Shown here: positions 1 through 5,993 of the stretch, in pieces | Numbering within the stretch: the stretch's first letter is position 1 | Layout: each line of letters starts with the position of its first letter | DNA from: Steroidobacteraceae bacterium | Lineage (GTDB): Bacteria; Pseudomonadota; Gammaproteobacteria; Steroidobacterales; Steroidobacteraceae | Length of the DNA: 8,945 nt | Reading direction: 5' to 3' | NCBI GenBank assembly: GCA_021325695.1 | Contig: JAJTCR010000031.1 | Location: 1-8,945, forward strand | Notes under the pieces: model-generated | Told to the model about the DNA's origin: nothing | Seen by the model: the letters and a program-made list of their open reading frames with translations, nothing else | The model's database searches: none | Position numbers and translations under genes: made by a program

Positions 1-240
1 ATCGGCTTCCGCGAACTCCTCATCATCCTACTGATCGCGCTGGTGCTGTTCGGGGCCAAGAAGCTCAAGAGCGTCGGGTCCGACCTTGGAGCCGCGGTCA
101 AGGGCTTCAAGAAGGCCATGAGCGACGGCGAAGACGAGCAGAACAAGCAGCTGTCCGACCTCTCGAACGGCAGCCCCCGCGACGCGGATTTCAACGAGCG
201 AGCTTCGACCAGCGCCAAGACGGACGGCAAGCCCGGCTGA
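1..240 (+). CDS. tatA: Sec-independent protein translocase subunit TatA (5' end missing)
   Basis: TatA oligomerises in the inner membrane to form the passage for folded Tat substrates. The frame is open from base 1 and ends at TGA 238-240, giving 79 residues. Seen in the sequence: a short hydrophobic helix (ELLIILLIALVLFG), the FGxKKL hinge, then an amphipathic helix with GSDLGAAVKGFKKAMSD, which is the TatA/E hallmark, and a polar Asp/Ser/Lys-rich tail. Aligned from memory with E. coli TatA (MGGISIWQLLI...), only about three N-terminal codons including the ATG lie upstream. The Glu in FRELL sits at the polar position of E. coli Gln8. It is first in a tatABC order, 16 nt before tatB. Its promoter and ribosome site are outside the window. 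TatE is the alternative name, but the place beside tatBC favours TatA. Confidence 0.93.
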   Translation: MGFRELLIILLIALVLFGAKKLKSVGSDLGAAVKGFKKAMSDGEDEQNKQLSDLSNGSPRDADFNERASTSAKTDGKPG

Positions 241-256
241 ACGGGCGACGACGGCG

Positions 257-685
257 ATGTTCGAGGTCGGCTTCACCGAGATCGTCCTGATCTTCGGCAT
301 CGCCCTGCTCGTGCTCGGGCCGGCGCGCCTGCCGAAGCTCGCCGCAGACCTCGGGCGCTGGGCGGGCCGGGCGCGCGCCATGGCCCGGCAGCTGCGCACG
401 CAACTCGAACAGGAAGTCCAGTTCGACCCGCTCGCGACAACCACTTCGAATCGACCGGCCACGGGCCATGGCACGATTCACCCGACGCCCCCTGCACCTG
501 AAACGGCGCTCCCCGCGGACGACCGCGCTCATACCGCTTCGCCGCCGCCGGCCGACATCACGGGCATGAGCCCGACGACCCGGGACGCGCCGTTGACGGC
601 GGCCGCGGAGCACGCGTCGTCGTCGTACGCGGACACGGCCCCCACACCGACCACGACGGTCCCTGATGAGCCAAAGCCCGGGTAA
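257..685 (+). CDS. tatB: Sec-independent protein translocase subunit TatB
   Basis: TatB pairs with TatC to form the twin-arginine signal-peptide receptor at the inner membrane. The 142-residue product starts MFEVGFTEIVLIFGIALLVLG, with the conserved Glu8 and the LGPxRLP hinge typical of TatB rather than TatA. An amphipathic helix follows (about residues 25-60), then a low-complexity Ala/Pro/Thr-rich tail of about 80 residues, the variable part of the family. E. coli TatB is somewhat longer (171). The gene lies 16 nt after tatA with no clear Shine-Dalgarno, so translation may be coupled to tatA. Its last 20 bases overlap the start of tatC in another frame. No promoter is visible inside the operon. 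Confidence 0.95.
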   Translation: MFEVGFTEIVLIFGIALLVLGPARLPKLAADLGRWAGRARAMARQLRTQLEQEVQFDPLATTTSNRPATGHGTIHPTPPAPETALPADDRAHTASPPPADITGMSPTTRDAPLTAAAEHASSSYADTAPTPTTTVPDEPKPG

Positions 686-1433
686 CGGGGAGCCGCTGGC
701 TGAAGGCACGCTGATCTCGCATCTGCTCGAGCTGCGCGACCGGTTGCTGCGAGCGGTGATCGCCATCGCGGTCTGCTTCGTGCCGCTCGCATTCTTCCAG
801 AACGAGTTGTTCACGCTGGTCGCGCAGCCGCTGATCGAGAAGCTGCCCGCAGGCACCTCGCTGATCGCGACCAGCGTGGTGTCGCCGTTCATGGCGCCGC
901 TCAAGCTGTCGATCATCGTCGCCGTGTTCATCGCGATGCCGTACGTGCTGTTCCAGGTGTGGGCCTTCGTCGCGCCGGGCCTGTACAAGCACGAGCGGCG
1001 CTTCGCGGCACCGCTGGTGGTCTCGAGCATCCTGCTGTTCTACGCCGGCGTCGCATTCGCGTACTACGTCGTCTTCCCGCTGATGTTCCAGTTCCTCGCC
1101 TCGACCACGCCGATGGGCGTGAAGATGATGACCGACATTGCGAACTACCTCGACTTCGTGCTGCTGCTGTTCTTCGCATTCGGCATCGCGTTCGAGATGC
1201 CAGTGGCGGTCGTGCTGCTTGCGACGACCGGCCTCGTCAAGGTCGAGTCGCTCAAGCGCAATCGCGGTTACGTCGTGCTCGGCATCTTCATCGTCGCGGC
1301 CTTCCTGACCCCGCCCGACGCGATCTCGCAGAGCTTCATGGCCGTGCCGATGTACCTGCTCTACGAACTCGGCATCGTGTTCGCGGGCTTTGCCCAGCGA
1401 CGGCGCGCGCCCGAGCCGGCGGAAAACGCCTGA
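666..1433 (+). CDS. tatC: Sec-independent protein translocase subunit TatC
   Basis: TatC is the polytopic core of the Tat receptor and binds the twin-arginine motif of signal peptides. The 255-residue product has six hydrophobic segments and is close in length to E. coli TatC (258). Conserved blocks seen: HLLELRDRLLRA near residues 19-30 (cytoplasmic N-terminus), and QVWAFVAPGLYKHERR ending near residue 112, with F101 and E110 at the places of the E. coli signal-peptide-binding F94 and E103. A late FLTPPDAISQ motif precedes helix 5/6. The ATG at 666 lies inside the tatB end (20-base overlap), and no strong Shine-Dalgarno is visible, which suggests coupling to tatB. A POT transporter gene starts 47 nt downstream without an obvious terminator, so read-through is possible. 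Confidence 0.96.
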   Translation: MSQSPGNGEPLAEGTLISHLLELRDRLLRAVIAIAVCFVPLAFFQNELFTLVAQPLIEKLPAGTSLIATSVVSPFMAPLKLSIIVAVFIAMPYVLFQVWAFVAPGLYKHERRFAAPLVVSSILLFYAGVAFAYYVVFPLMFQFLASTTPMGVKMMTDIANYLDFVLLLFFAFGIAFEMPVAVVLLATTGLVKVESLKRNRGYVVLGIFIVAAFLTPPDAISQSFMAVPMYLLYELGIVFAGFAQRRRAPEPAENA

Positions 1434-1470
1434 TCGCGCCGATCGCGGCGCTCTTGCGGTCGAACGATAG

Positions 1471-1475
1471 AAGGA
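1471..1475 (+). promoter_or_regulatory. Ribosome binding site for first POT gene
   Basis: AAGGA within AGAAGGAAA, 5 nt before the ATG at 1481. It fixes the start of the transporter well downstream of the beginning of the open frame. Confidence 0.7.
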
Positions 1476-1480
1476 AACGC

Positions 1481-2941
1481 ATGCTGGGGGGACATCCGCG
1501 CGCGCTGTCGACGCTCTTTTTCACCGAGATGTGGGAACGCTTCACGTTCTACGGGATGCGCGCCCTGCTCGTGCTGTTCCTCGTCGATGCGATCGACAGC
1601 GGCGGCTACGGTCTCGACGACAAGACGGCGACGGCCATCTACGGGCTCTACACCGCGGCCGTGTTCATGGCGGCGCTGCCCGGAGGCTGGGTCGCCGACC
1701 GGCTGATCGGCGCGCAGCGTGCGGTGATGGTCGGCGGCACGCTCATGACGCTCGGCAACCTGATGTTGACGATCCCGGGGCCGAAGGAACTGTTCTTCGG
1801 CGGCCTCGTCGTGATCATCCTCGGCGTCGGGTTGTTGAAGCCCAACGTGTCGACGCTCGTGGCCGACCTCTATCCGGAAGGCGGCGGCCGCCGCGACGCG
1901 GGCTTCACCATCTTCTACATGGGGATCAACCTCGGCGCGTTCATCGGACCGTTGATCGCGGGCTGGCTCGCGCAGCGCTACGGCTGGCGCGTCGGGTTCC
2001 TCGCTGCTGCGATCGGCCTGCCGTTCGGGCTGCTGCAGTTCTGGCTGTCGCGCCACCTGTTCAACGGCGCGGGCGCCCAGCCGAACCGCAACGACGGTGG
2101 CGCGGGACTGGCGGGCGACTGGAAGCGTTTCTCCATTGCACTCGTCGTGTTCGCACTGGTCGCGGCGCTGCTCTTCTCGGGCGTCGTGCACCTTGACCCG
2201 GCGCGGCTCGCGAGGGGTGCGGCGTACGTGCTGGTCGGCATGGGCTTCCTGTATTTCCTGTACCTGTTCGTCGGCGCCGGTCTCGACCCCGTCGAGCGAC
2301 GTCGCATGATCGTCGTGCTCGTGATGTTCCTCGCGGTCGCGTCGTTCTGGTCCGGCTACGAGCAGGCGGGCTCGTCGCTCAACCTCTTCGCGAAGCGCCA
2401 CATCGACCGCATGGTCGGCGGCTTCGAGATCCCGGCGGGCTGGTTCCAGTCCGTGCAGCCCGCGTTCGTGATCGTGTTCGCGCCGCTCTTTTCCGTGCTG
2501 TGGGTGCGGCTCGCGCAGCGCAACCTCGATCCGGCCGCGCCGCTCAAGTTCGCGTTCGGCCTGCTGCTGATGGGTCTCGGGTTCCTGTTCATGGTCGTCG
2601 CGGCGAACATGGTGGTGGGCGGTGCGAACGCGCCCGCTTACCTGCTCGTGCTCACGTACCTGCTCACGGTGTTCGGCGAGTTGTGCGTGAGCCCGGTCGG
2701 GCTGTCCACGGTGACCAAGCTCGCGCCCGCACGGCTGGTCGGGCAGATGATGGGCGTGTGGTTCCTCGGCAGCTCGCTCGGCAAGCTCATGGCCGGACTC
2801 ATCGCAGGCACCTTCGATCCCAATGACCTCGCCGCGATGCCCGGCCGCTACCTCGACATCGTGTTTTACGCCTGCGGTATCGGTGCGGTGCTGCTGCTGC
2901 TCAGCCCCCGCATCACCAGGCTGATGGGCGGCGTCAGATGA
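1481..2941 (+). CDS. POT/PTR2-family proton-coupled di/tripeptide transporter (14-helix type)
   Basis: Major-facilitator peptide importer that brings di- and tripeptides across the inner membrane with protons. It has 486 residues from the ATG at 1481, chosen for the AAGGA ribosome site at 1471-1475, 5 nt upstream; the open frame extends further 5' only because it overlaps tatC. Family marks seen: ExxERF at residues 16-21 on helix 1, PTR2 signature 1 at 68-92 (GGWVADRLIG...), Lys120 on helix 4 in LLKPN, PTR2 signature 2 at 141-153 (FTIFYMGIN...), YEQAG with Glu293 on helix 7, and GELCVSPVGLS with Glu400 on helix 10. Two extra hydrophobic segments (about 216-235 and 245-264) join the two six-helix halves, the usual bacterial 14-helix plan. 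Substrate range cannot be read from sequence. A second POT gene lies 0.6 kb downstream. Confidence 0.93.
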   Translation: MLGGHPRALSTLFFTEMWERFTFYGMRALLVLFLVDAIDSGGYGLDDKTATAIYGLYTAAVFMAALPGGWVADRLIGAQRAVMVGGTLMTLGNLMLTIPGPKELFFGGLVVIILGVGLLKPNVSTLVADLYPEGGGRRDAGFTIFYMGINLGAFIGPLIAGWLAQRYGWRVGFLAAAIGLPFGLLQFWLSRHLFNGAGAQPNRNDGGAGLAGDWKRFSIALVVFALVAALLFSGVVHLDPARLARGAAYVLVGMGFLYFLYLFVGAGLDPVERRRMIVVLVMFLAVASFWSGYEQAGSSLNLFAKRHIDRMVGGFEIPAGWFQSVQPAFVIVFAPLFSVLWVRLAQRNLDPAAPLKFAFGLLLMGLGFLFMVVAANMVVGGANAPAYLLVLTYLLTVFGELCVSPVGLSTVTKLAPARLVGQMMGVWFLGSSLGKLMAGLIAGTFDPNDLAAMPGRYLDIVFYACGIGAVLLLLSPRITRLMGGVR

Positions 2942-3003
2942 GACGTGAGCCCTGCGGGCGGGTCGAGTTCGTGATGAAGGCCAGTGCCGTCTACAAGCAA
3001 TGA
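2938..3003 (+). other. Possible 21-codon linking micro-ORF between POT and VOC genes
   Basis: An ATG at 2938-2940 overlaps the TGA of the POT gene (ATGA, 2938-2941). Its frame runs 21 codons (MRREPCGRVE... ending ...VYKQ) to a TGA at 3001-3003, which in turn overlaps the ATG of the VOC gene (ATGA, 3000-3003). A second in-frame ATG is at 2974. The downstream VOC gene has no Shine-Dalgarno at normal distance; the nearest, GAAGG at 2976-2980, is 19 nt away. Ribosomes terminating on this frame could therefore deliver translation to it. I do not recognise the peptide and find no domain. Chance is a serious alternative, since ATGA overlaps are short; protein expression is not implied. Confidence 0.25.
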
Positions 3004-3428
3004 GCATCACGCGGGCCGGGCTCCACCACCTGTCGCTGGGCACCACCGACCTCGGCCGGTCCGTACGGTTCTACGACGCGGCACTCGCACCGCTCGGGCT
3101 GGTGCGCGTGTGGTCGGACATTCGGCCCGGCGAACCCGGACAGGCCGTGGGGTACGGCCGTCCAGGCGGCCCCGACGTGCTGGCGCTGAAGCAGCGTTCC
3201 GGCGTGGCGGTCGACAGCGGCGCGGGTTTTCACCTCGCCTTCGCGGCGCCGTCACGCGCCGCCGTGGACCGGTTCCACGCGGAGTCGATTGCGCACGGCG
3301 GGCGCTCGAACGGATCGCCGGGACTGCGTCCCGCGTACGGCGACCACTATTACGCCGCGTTCGTGCTCGACCCGGACGGGCATCGGCTCGAAGCCGTGAT
3401 CGACTCGGCGGCCGACGCAGCCGTCTGA
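3000..3428 (+). CDS. VOC-superfamily (glyoxalase/bleomycin-resistance fold) protein
   Basis: A 142-residue single-domain protein of the vicinal oxygen chelate fold: two beta-alpha-beta-beta-beta modules forming a metal-centred cavity. Seen: GLHHLSLGTTDLGRSVRFY at the start, the classic first-module opening; His78 in GFHLAF at the module junction; and a C-terminal YYAAFVLDPDGHRLEAV strand with Glu131. His10, His78 and Glu131 fit the usual three metal-ligand positions, so metal binding is likely. The family covers glyoxalase I, fosfomycin and bleomycin resistance proteins and dioxygenases; nothing here fixes which, so the function is unassigned. It lies between two POT genes, 58 nt after the first, possibly coupled through the micro-ORF at 2938-3003. 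It looks cytoplasmic (no signal peptide or membrane segment). Confidence 0.85.
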   Translation: MSITRAGLHHLSLGTTDLGRSVRFYDAALAPLGLVRVWSDIRPGEPGQAVGYGRPGGPDVLALKQRSGVAVDSGAGFHLAFAAPSRAAVDRFHAESIAHGGRSNGSPGLRPAYGDHYYAAFVLDPDGHRLEAVIDSAADAAV

Positions 3429-3552
3429 TCCCGCGCCGAACCATGGCATCGCCGTTTCGGGCATTTGCCCGTTGCCACGGCCGGGCAGTTCACACAGACT
3501 CTCGGGCCACTGCGCCTGCGGGCGTAAAGCTTTGGAACATCGGCAAAAAATC

Positions 3553-4920
3553 ATGTCCAGCACAGCACTTCCGGCGGTCACACGGGACACGTGGCTCGGT
3601 CATCCGAAGGGACTCTTCCTGCTCTTCGCCACCGAGATGTGGGAGCGGTTCAGCTACTACGGCATGCGCGCGCTGCTCGTGCTCTCGCTGGTCGCCGGAG
3701 TCGAGACGGCGAATCCCGGCTTCGGCTGGAACCAGGCAGAGGCGCTCAAGCTCTACGGCCTGTTCACGGGATTCGTCTATTTCACGCCGCTGCTCGGCGG
3801 CTGGCTCGCCGACAATTATTTGGGCCAGCGCAAGTCGGTGATCATCGGCGGACTCGTGATGGCCGCCGGCCAGTTCACGCTCGCGGCCGCGATCCCGGGC
3901 AACCTGCAGCTGTTCTACATCGGCCTCGTCCTGCTGGTGATCGGCAACGGGTTCTTCAAGCCCAACATCTCGACGATGGTCGGGGACCTGTACCCGGAAG
4001 GCGACGCGCGACGCGACGGCGCGTTCACGATCTTCTACATGGGCATCAACGCCGGTGCTTTTCTCGCGCCGCTCGTCTGCTCGACACTCGGCGAGGACCC
4101 GACCAAGGGTTGGGCCTACGGCTACTTCGCCGCCGGTGTCGGCATGATCCTCTCGGTCATCATCCAGCTCGCGTTCGCCCGGAGATACCTCGGCGACATC
4201 GGCGTGGTGCCCGCGGCACAACGGTCGCTCGCGCAGTCCGGGGGCGAGCATAAGGCGCTGACGGCCGACGAAGTCGATCGGCTGCGCGTGATCTTCATGT
4301 TGTTCGTGTTCGTCGTGCTGTTCTGGGCCGCGTTCGAGCAGGCCGGCGGCCTGATGAACCTCTATGCAGCCGAGAAGACCGACCGGATGGTGGGTGCGTT
4401 CGAAGTGCCCGCCGGGTGGTTCCAGTCGCTCAACCCGCTGTTCATCGTGCTGCTCGCCCCGATCTTCTCGGCCGCCTGGGCCCGGCTCGGGGCGACCGGA
4501 CGCAACCCCTCGACGCCGCGCAAGATGGTGCTGGGACTCGTGCTGACCGGTATCGGTTTCCTGGCGATGGTCGCGGCCGCGCTCGAATCCGCGGGCGGCG
4601 GCAAGGCAGCGATGAGCTGGCTCGTGATCGCGTACTTCTTCCACACGACGGGGGAGCTCTGCATCTCGCCGGTCGGCCTGTCGATGGTCACGAAGCTGGC
4701 GCCGTTGCGTCTGGCGTCGCTGATGATGGGCGTGTGGTTCCTGATCAACTTCGTCGCCAACTGGCTCGCGGGCATCATCGGCTCGTACGCCGAGGCAATG
4801 GGCGAGCTCACGATTTTCGGCGGCCTGGCCGGGACCCTGTTCGGGTTCGCGGTGGTCCTGTGGCTGCTCTCGGGCATGCTGGTCCGGTGGATGCACGGCG
4901 CCGAGGGCGAGCGTCGCTGA
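3553..4920 (+). CDS. POT/PTR2-family proton-coupled di/tripeptide transporter (12-helix type)
   Basis: Second peptide importer, 455 residues from the ATG at 3553. In-frame TTG codons at 3472 and 3532 would add residues unlike the family, so I prefer the ATG although its ribosome site is weak (GGAAC about 14 nt upstream). Family marks: ExxERFSYYG at residues 28-37, PTR2 signature 1 starting GGWLAD at 82, Lys136 in FFKPN, signature 2 at 158-170 (FTIFYMGIN...), FEQAG with Glu262, and GELCISPVGLS with Glu368. It is a clear homologue of the POT gene upstream; both share the DRMVG.FE.PAGWFQS and VTKLAP blocks. Unlike that protein, its mid-protein linker (about 210-243) is polar and short with no extra helices, giving about 12 membrane segments. 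The 124-nt gap from the VOC gene may carry its own promoter, though I see none that is convincing. Confidence 0.93.
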   Translation: MSSTALPAVTRDTWLGHPKGLFLLFATEMWERFSYYGMRALLVLSLVAGVETANPGFGWNQAEALKLYGLFTGFVYFTPLLGGWLADNYLGQRKSVIIGGLVMAAGQFTLAAAIPGNLQLFYIGLVLLVIGNGFFKPNISTMVGDLYPEGDARRDGAFTIFYMGINAGAFLAPLVCSTLGEDPTKGWAYGYFAAGVGMILSVIIQLAFARRYLGDIGVVPAAQRSLAQSGGEHKALTADEVDRLRVIFMLFVFVVLFWAAFEQAGGLMNLYAAEKTDRMVGAFEVPAGWFQSLNPLFIVLLAPIFSAAWARLGATGRNPSTPRKMVLGLVLTGIGFLAMVAAALESAGGGKAAMSWLVIAYFFHTTGELCISPVGLSMVTKLAPLRLASLMMGVWFLINFVANWLAGIIGSYAEAMGELTIFGGLAGTLFGFAVVLWLLSGMLVRWMHGAEGERR

Positions 4921-5009
4921 GCGAGTGGCGGGTGGCCCAGACGGGCACGGACGTCTCCGCGCGGTCGGCCTCGACGCGCTGCGCGAGTTGGCGGATCGGC
5001 GCGTCGCGG

Positions 5010-5029
5010 ATGTACTATTCCTAGTACAT
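5010..5029 (+). promoter_or_regulatory. Palindromic operator candidate upstream of gntR-type gene
   Basis: A perfect inverted repeat, ATGTACTA-TTCC-TAGTACAT, with 8-bp arms and a 4-bp centre, lies 77 nt before the regulator's start codon in otherwise GC-rich DNA. A third half-like copy follows: TTCCTAGTAC at 5018-5027 is echoed by TTCCAGTAC at 5029-5037, so three GTAC cores sit at 5012, 5024 and 5034. GntR-family dimers bind palindromes of the general form GT...AC, and autoregulation is common. The left arm contains a -10-like TACTAT (5013-5018), with a possible TTGGCG -35 at 4988-4993 (19-nt spacer), so a bound repressor would cover the promoter. The symmetry is seen; the binding partner is inferred. 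Confidence 0.6.
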
Positions 5030-5092
5030 TCCAGTACCACGGACGCCCCTGAGCCTGGCGGACGTTCCGCGGGGGCGGGTCCACCCCGGACC

Positions 5093-5096
5093 GAGG
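5093..5096 (+). promoter_or_regulatory. Ribosome binding site deciding the gntR-type start
   Basis: GAGG ends right against an ATG at 5097 but stands 9 nt before the in-frame ATG at 5106. Normal spacing favours 5106 as the true start. Confidence 0.55.
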
Positions 5097-5105
5097 ATGC
5101 GCGCG

Positions 5106-5885
5106 ATGAAACGATCGGACGGCTCGGCCGCGCTGGCCGTGCTCGACCGCAACCTGATCGACGCGCAGTCGCCGGCGCCGTTGTATTTCCAGCTGTTCAC
5201 GGTGCTCAACGATGCGATCAACCGCGGTCTGATCCCCAACGGCGCGCGCATGCCCTCGGAGAAGGAGATTTCGGACTGTTTCGACGTCTCGCGGATCACC
5301 GCGCGTCGCACGCTGGCGGAGCTTGCGACCAAGGGACTCGTCGTCCGACATCGCGGCAAGGGCACGTTCGTCCAGCACGGGTACTCGTCGGAGCAGATCG
5401 TCGCGCCGCTCGGCGCGCTGACGGAAAGCCTCGGCGACCTTGGTCGCGACACGACGCTGGCCGTCCTGTCGAAGCGCATGGCGATGCTGCCGCCTGAGCT
5501 GCAGCAGGCCTTCGGTCTGCCGGAGGGCACGAAGGTCTGTCAGCTCGTGCGCCTGCGCAGTCACCGCGGCCGCCCGCTCGCGCACTACGTCTCGTGGACG
5601 CCCATGTTCAAGGCCTCGATGCCCCGCAGGGAGCTCGAAGGCGCGAGCCGCGTCACCTTGTTCGAGAAGTACGGCCTGCGCATCGCACGCATGTCGCGCT
5701 TCCTGAGCGCCGAAGGCGCCGCGCCGGACGTGGCCCGGGCACTCGGCGTCTCGAGCGGCAAACCGCTGCTCAAGCTCGTGCGCTGGTCCTACGACGCCGA
5801 AGGCCGGCTCCAGGACCATCTCACCGCGCTCTACAACACCGACGTCTTCAGCTACAAGGTCGAGACCCGCGTCGGCCTCGACTGA
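5106..5885 (+). CDS. GntR-family (HutC subfamily) transcriptional regulator with UTRA domain
   Basis: A DNA-binding regulator of 259 residues, or 262 if the ATG at 5097 is used (ruled less likely by GAGG spacing). Residues 25-89 form the GntR winged helix: LYFQLFTVLNDAI, then MPSEKEISDCFDVSRITARRTL, with the recognition helix around 62-78, then GLVVRHRGKGTFV as the wing. Residues about 105-250 look like a UTRA effector domain, as in HutC, NagR/YvoA and PhnF: ...VCQLVRLRSHRGRPLAHYVSW... and the late LKLVRWSYDAEGRLQDHLTALYNTD strands. UTRA domains bind small ligands such as amino acid derivatives or sugar phosphates; the ligand here is unknown. It sits between a peptide transporter and a peptidase, which hints at control of peptide or amino acid use. 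The palindrome at 5010-5029 is a candidate autoregulatory site. A terminator-like hairpin follows at 5944-5972. Confidence 0.92.
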   Translation: MKRSDGSAALAVLDRNLIDAQSPAPLYFQLFTVLNDAINRGLIPNGARMPSEKEISDCFDVSRITARRTLAELATKGLVVRHRGKGTFVQHGYSSEQIVAPLGALTESLGDLGRDTTLAVLSKRMAMLPPELQQAFGLPEGTKVCQLVRLRSHRGRPLAHYVSWTPMFKASMPRRELEGASRVTLFEKYGLRIARMSRFLSAEGAAPDVARALGVSSGKPLLKLVRWSYDAEGRLQDHLTALYNTDVFSYKVETRVGLD

Positions 5886-5943
5886 CGGCGTCGCGCGCGG
5901 CCGGTGCCCGCCCCGAAATAATCTTGGTACGCTTGGCGCCCCT

Positions 5944-5972
5944 GCGCCGGCCCACGCCTCGGCGCCTTTTTT
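5944..5972 (+). terminator. Rho-independent terminator or attenuator candidate after gntR-type gene
   Basis: GCGCCG (5944-5949) and CGGCGC (5960-5965) form a 6-bp all-GC stem around a 10-nt loop. One C and a run of six T (5967-5972) follow, the layout of an intrinsic terminator. It lies 58 nt after the regulator stop and only 21 nt before the preferred start of the peptidase gene. There is no room for a normal promoter plus leader between it and that start, so it may be leaky or act as an attenuator in the peptidase leader. Confidence 0.5.
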
Positions 5973-5978
5973 ATGTTC

Positions 5979-5982
5979 GGAG
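5979..5982 (+). promoter_or_regulatory. Ribosome binding site supporting the M2 peptidase start at 5994
   Basis: GGAG, 11 nt before the ATG at 5994. The alternative ATG at 5973 directly abuts a T6 run and has no Shine-Dalgarno, so 5994 is preferred. Confidence 0.45.
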
Positions 5983-5993
5983 CCGATACCACG

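Noticed and set aside
1361..3046. Minus-strand open frame of 561 codons opposite the first POT gene
   Set aside because: Low-complexity Arg/Glu/His-rich translation antisense to a clear transporter; a codon-bias shadow.
4939..4956. AGACG-N8-CGTCT hairpin just after the second POT stop codon as a terminator
   Set aside because: Only a 5-bp stem with no T-run after it; expected by chance in GC-rich DNA.
3490..5040. Minus-strand open frame of 516 codons opposite the second POT gene
   Set aside because: Same shadow pattern as the antisense frame over the first POT gene; no motif or ribosome site.
4925..5497. Plus-strand 190-codon frame upstream of and overlapping the regulator
   Set aside because: No recognisable domain, lies out of frame with the winged-helix protein and runs through the palindrome; likely chance.
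5973..5993. ATG at 5973 as the start of the M2 peptidase
   Set aside because: It directly follows a T6 tract with no Shine-Dalgarno; the ATG at 5994 has GGAG upstream. The call is not certain.
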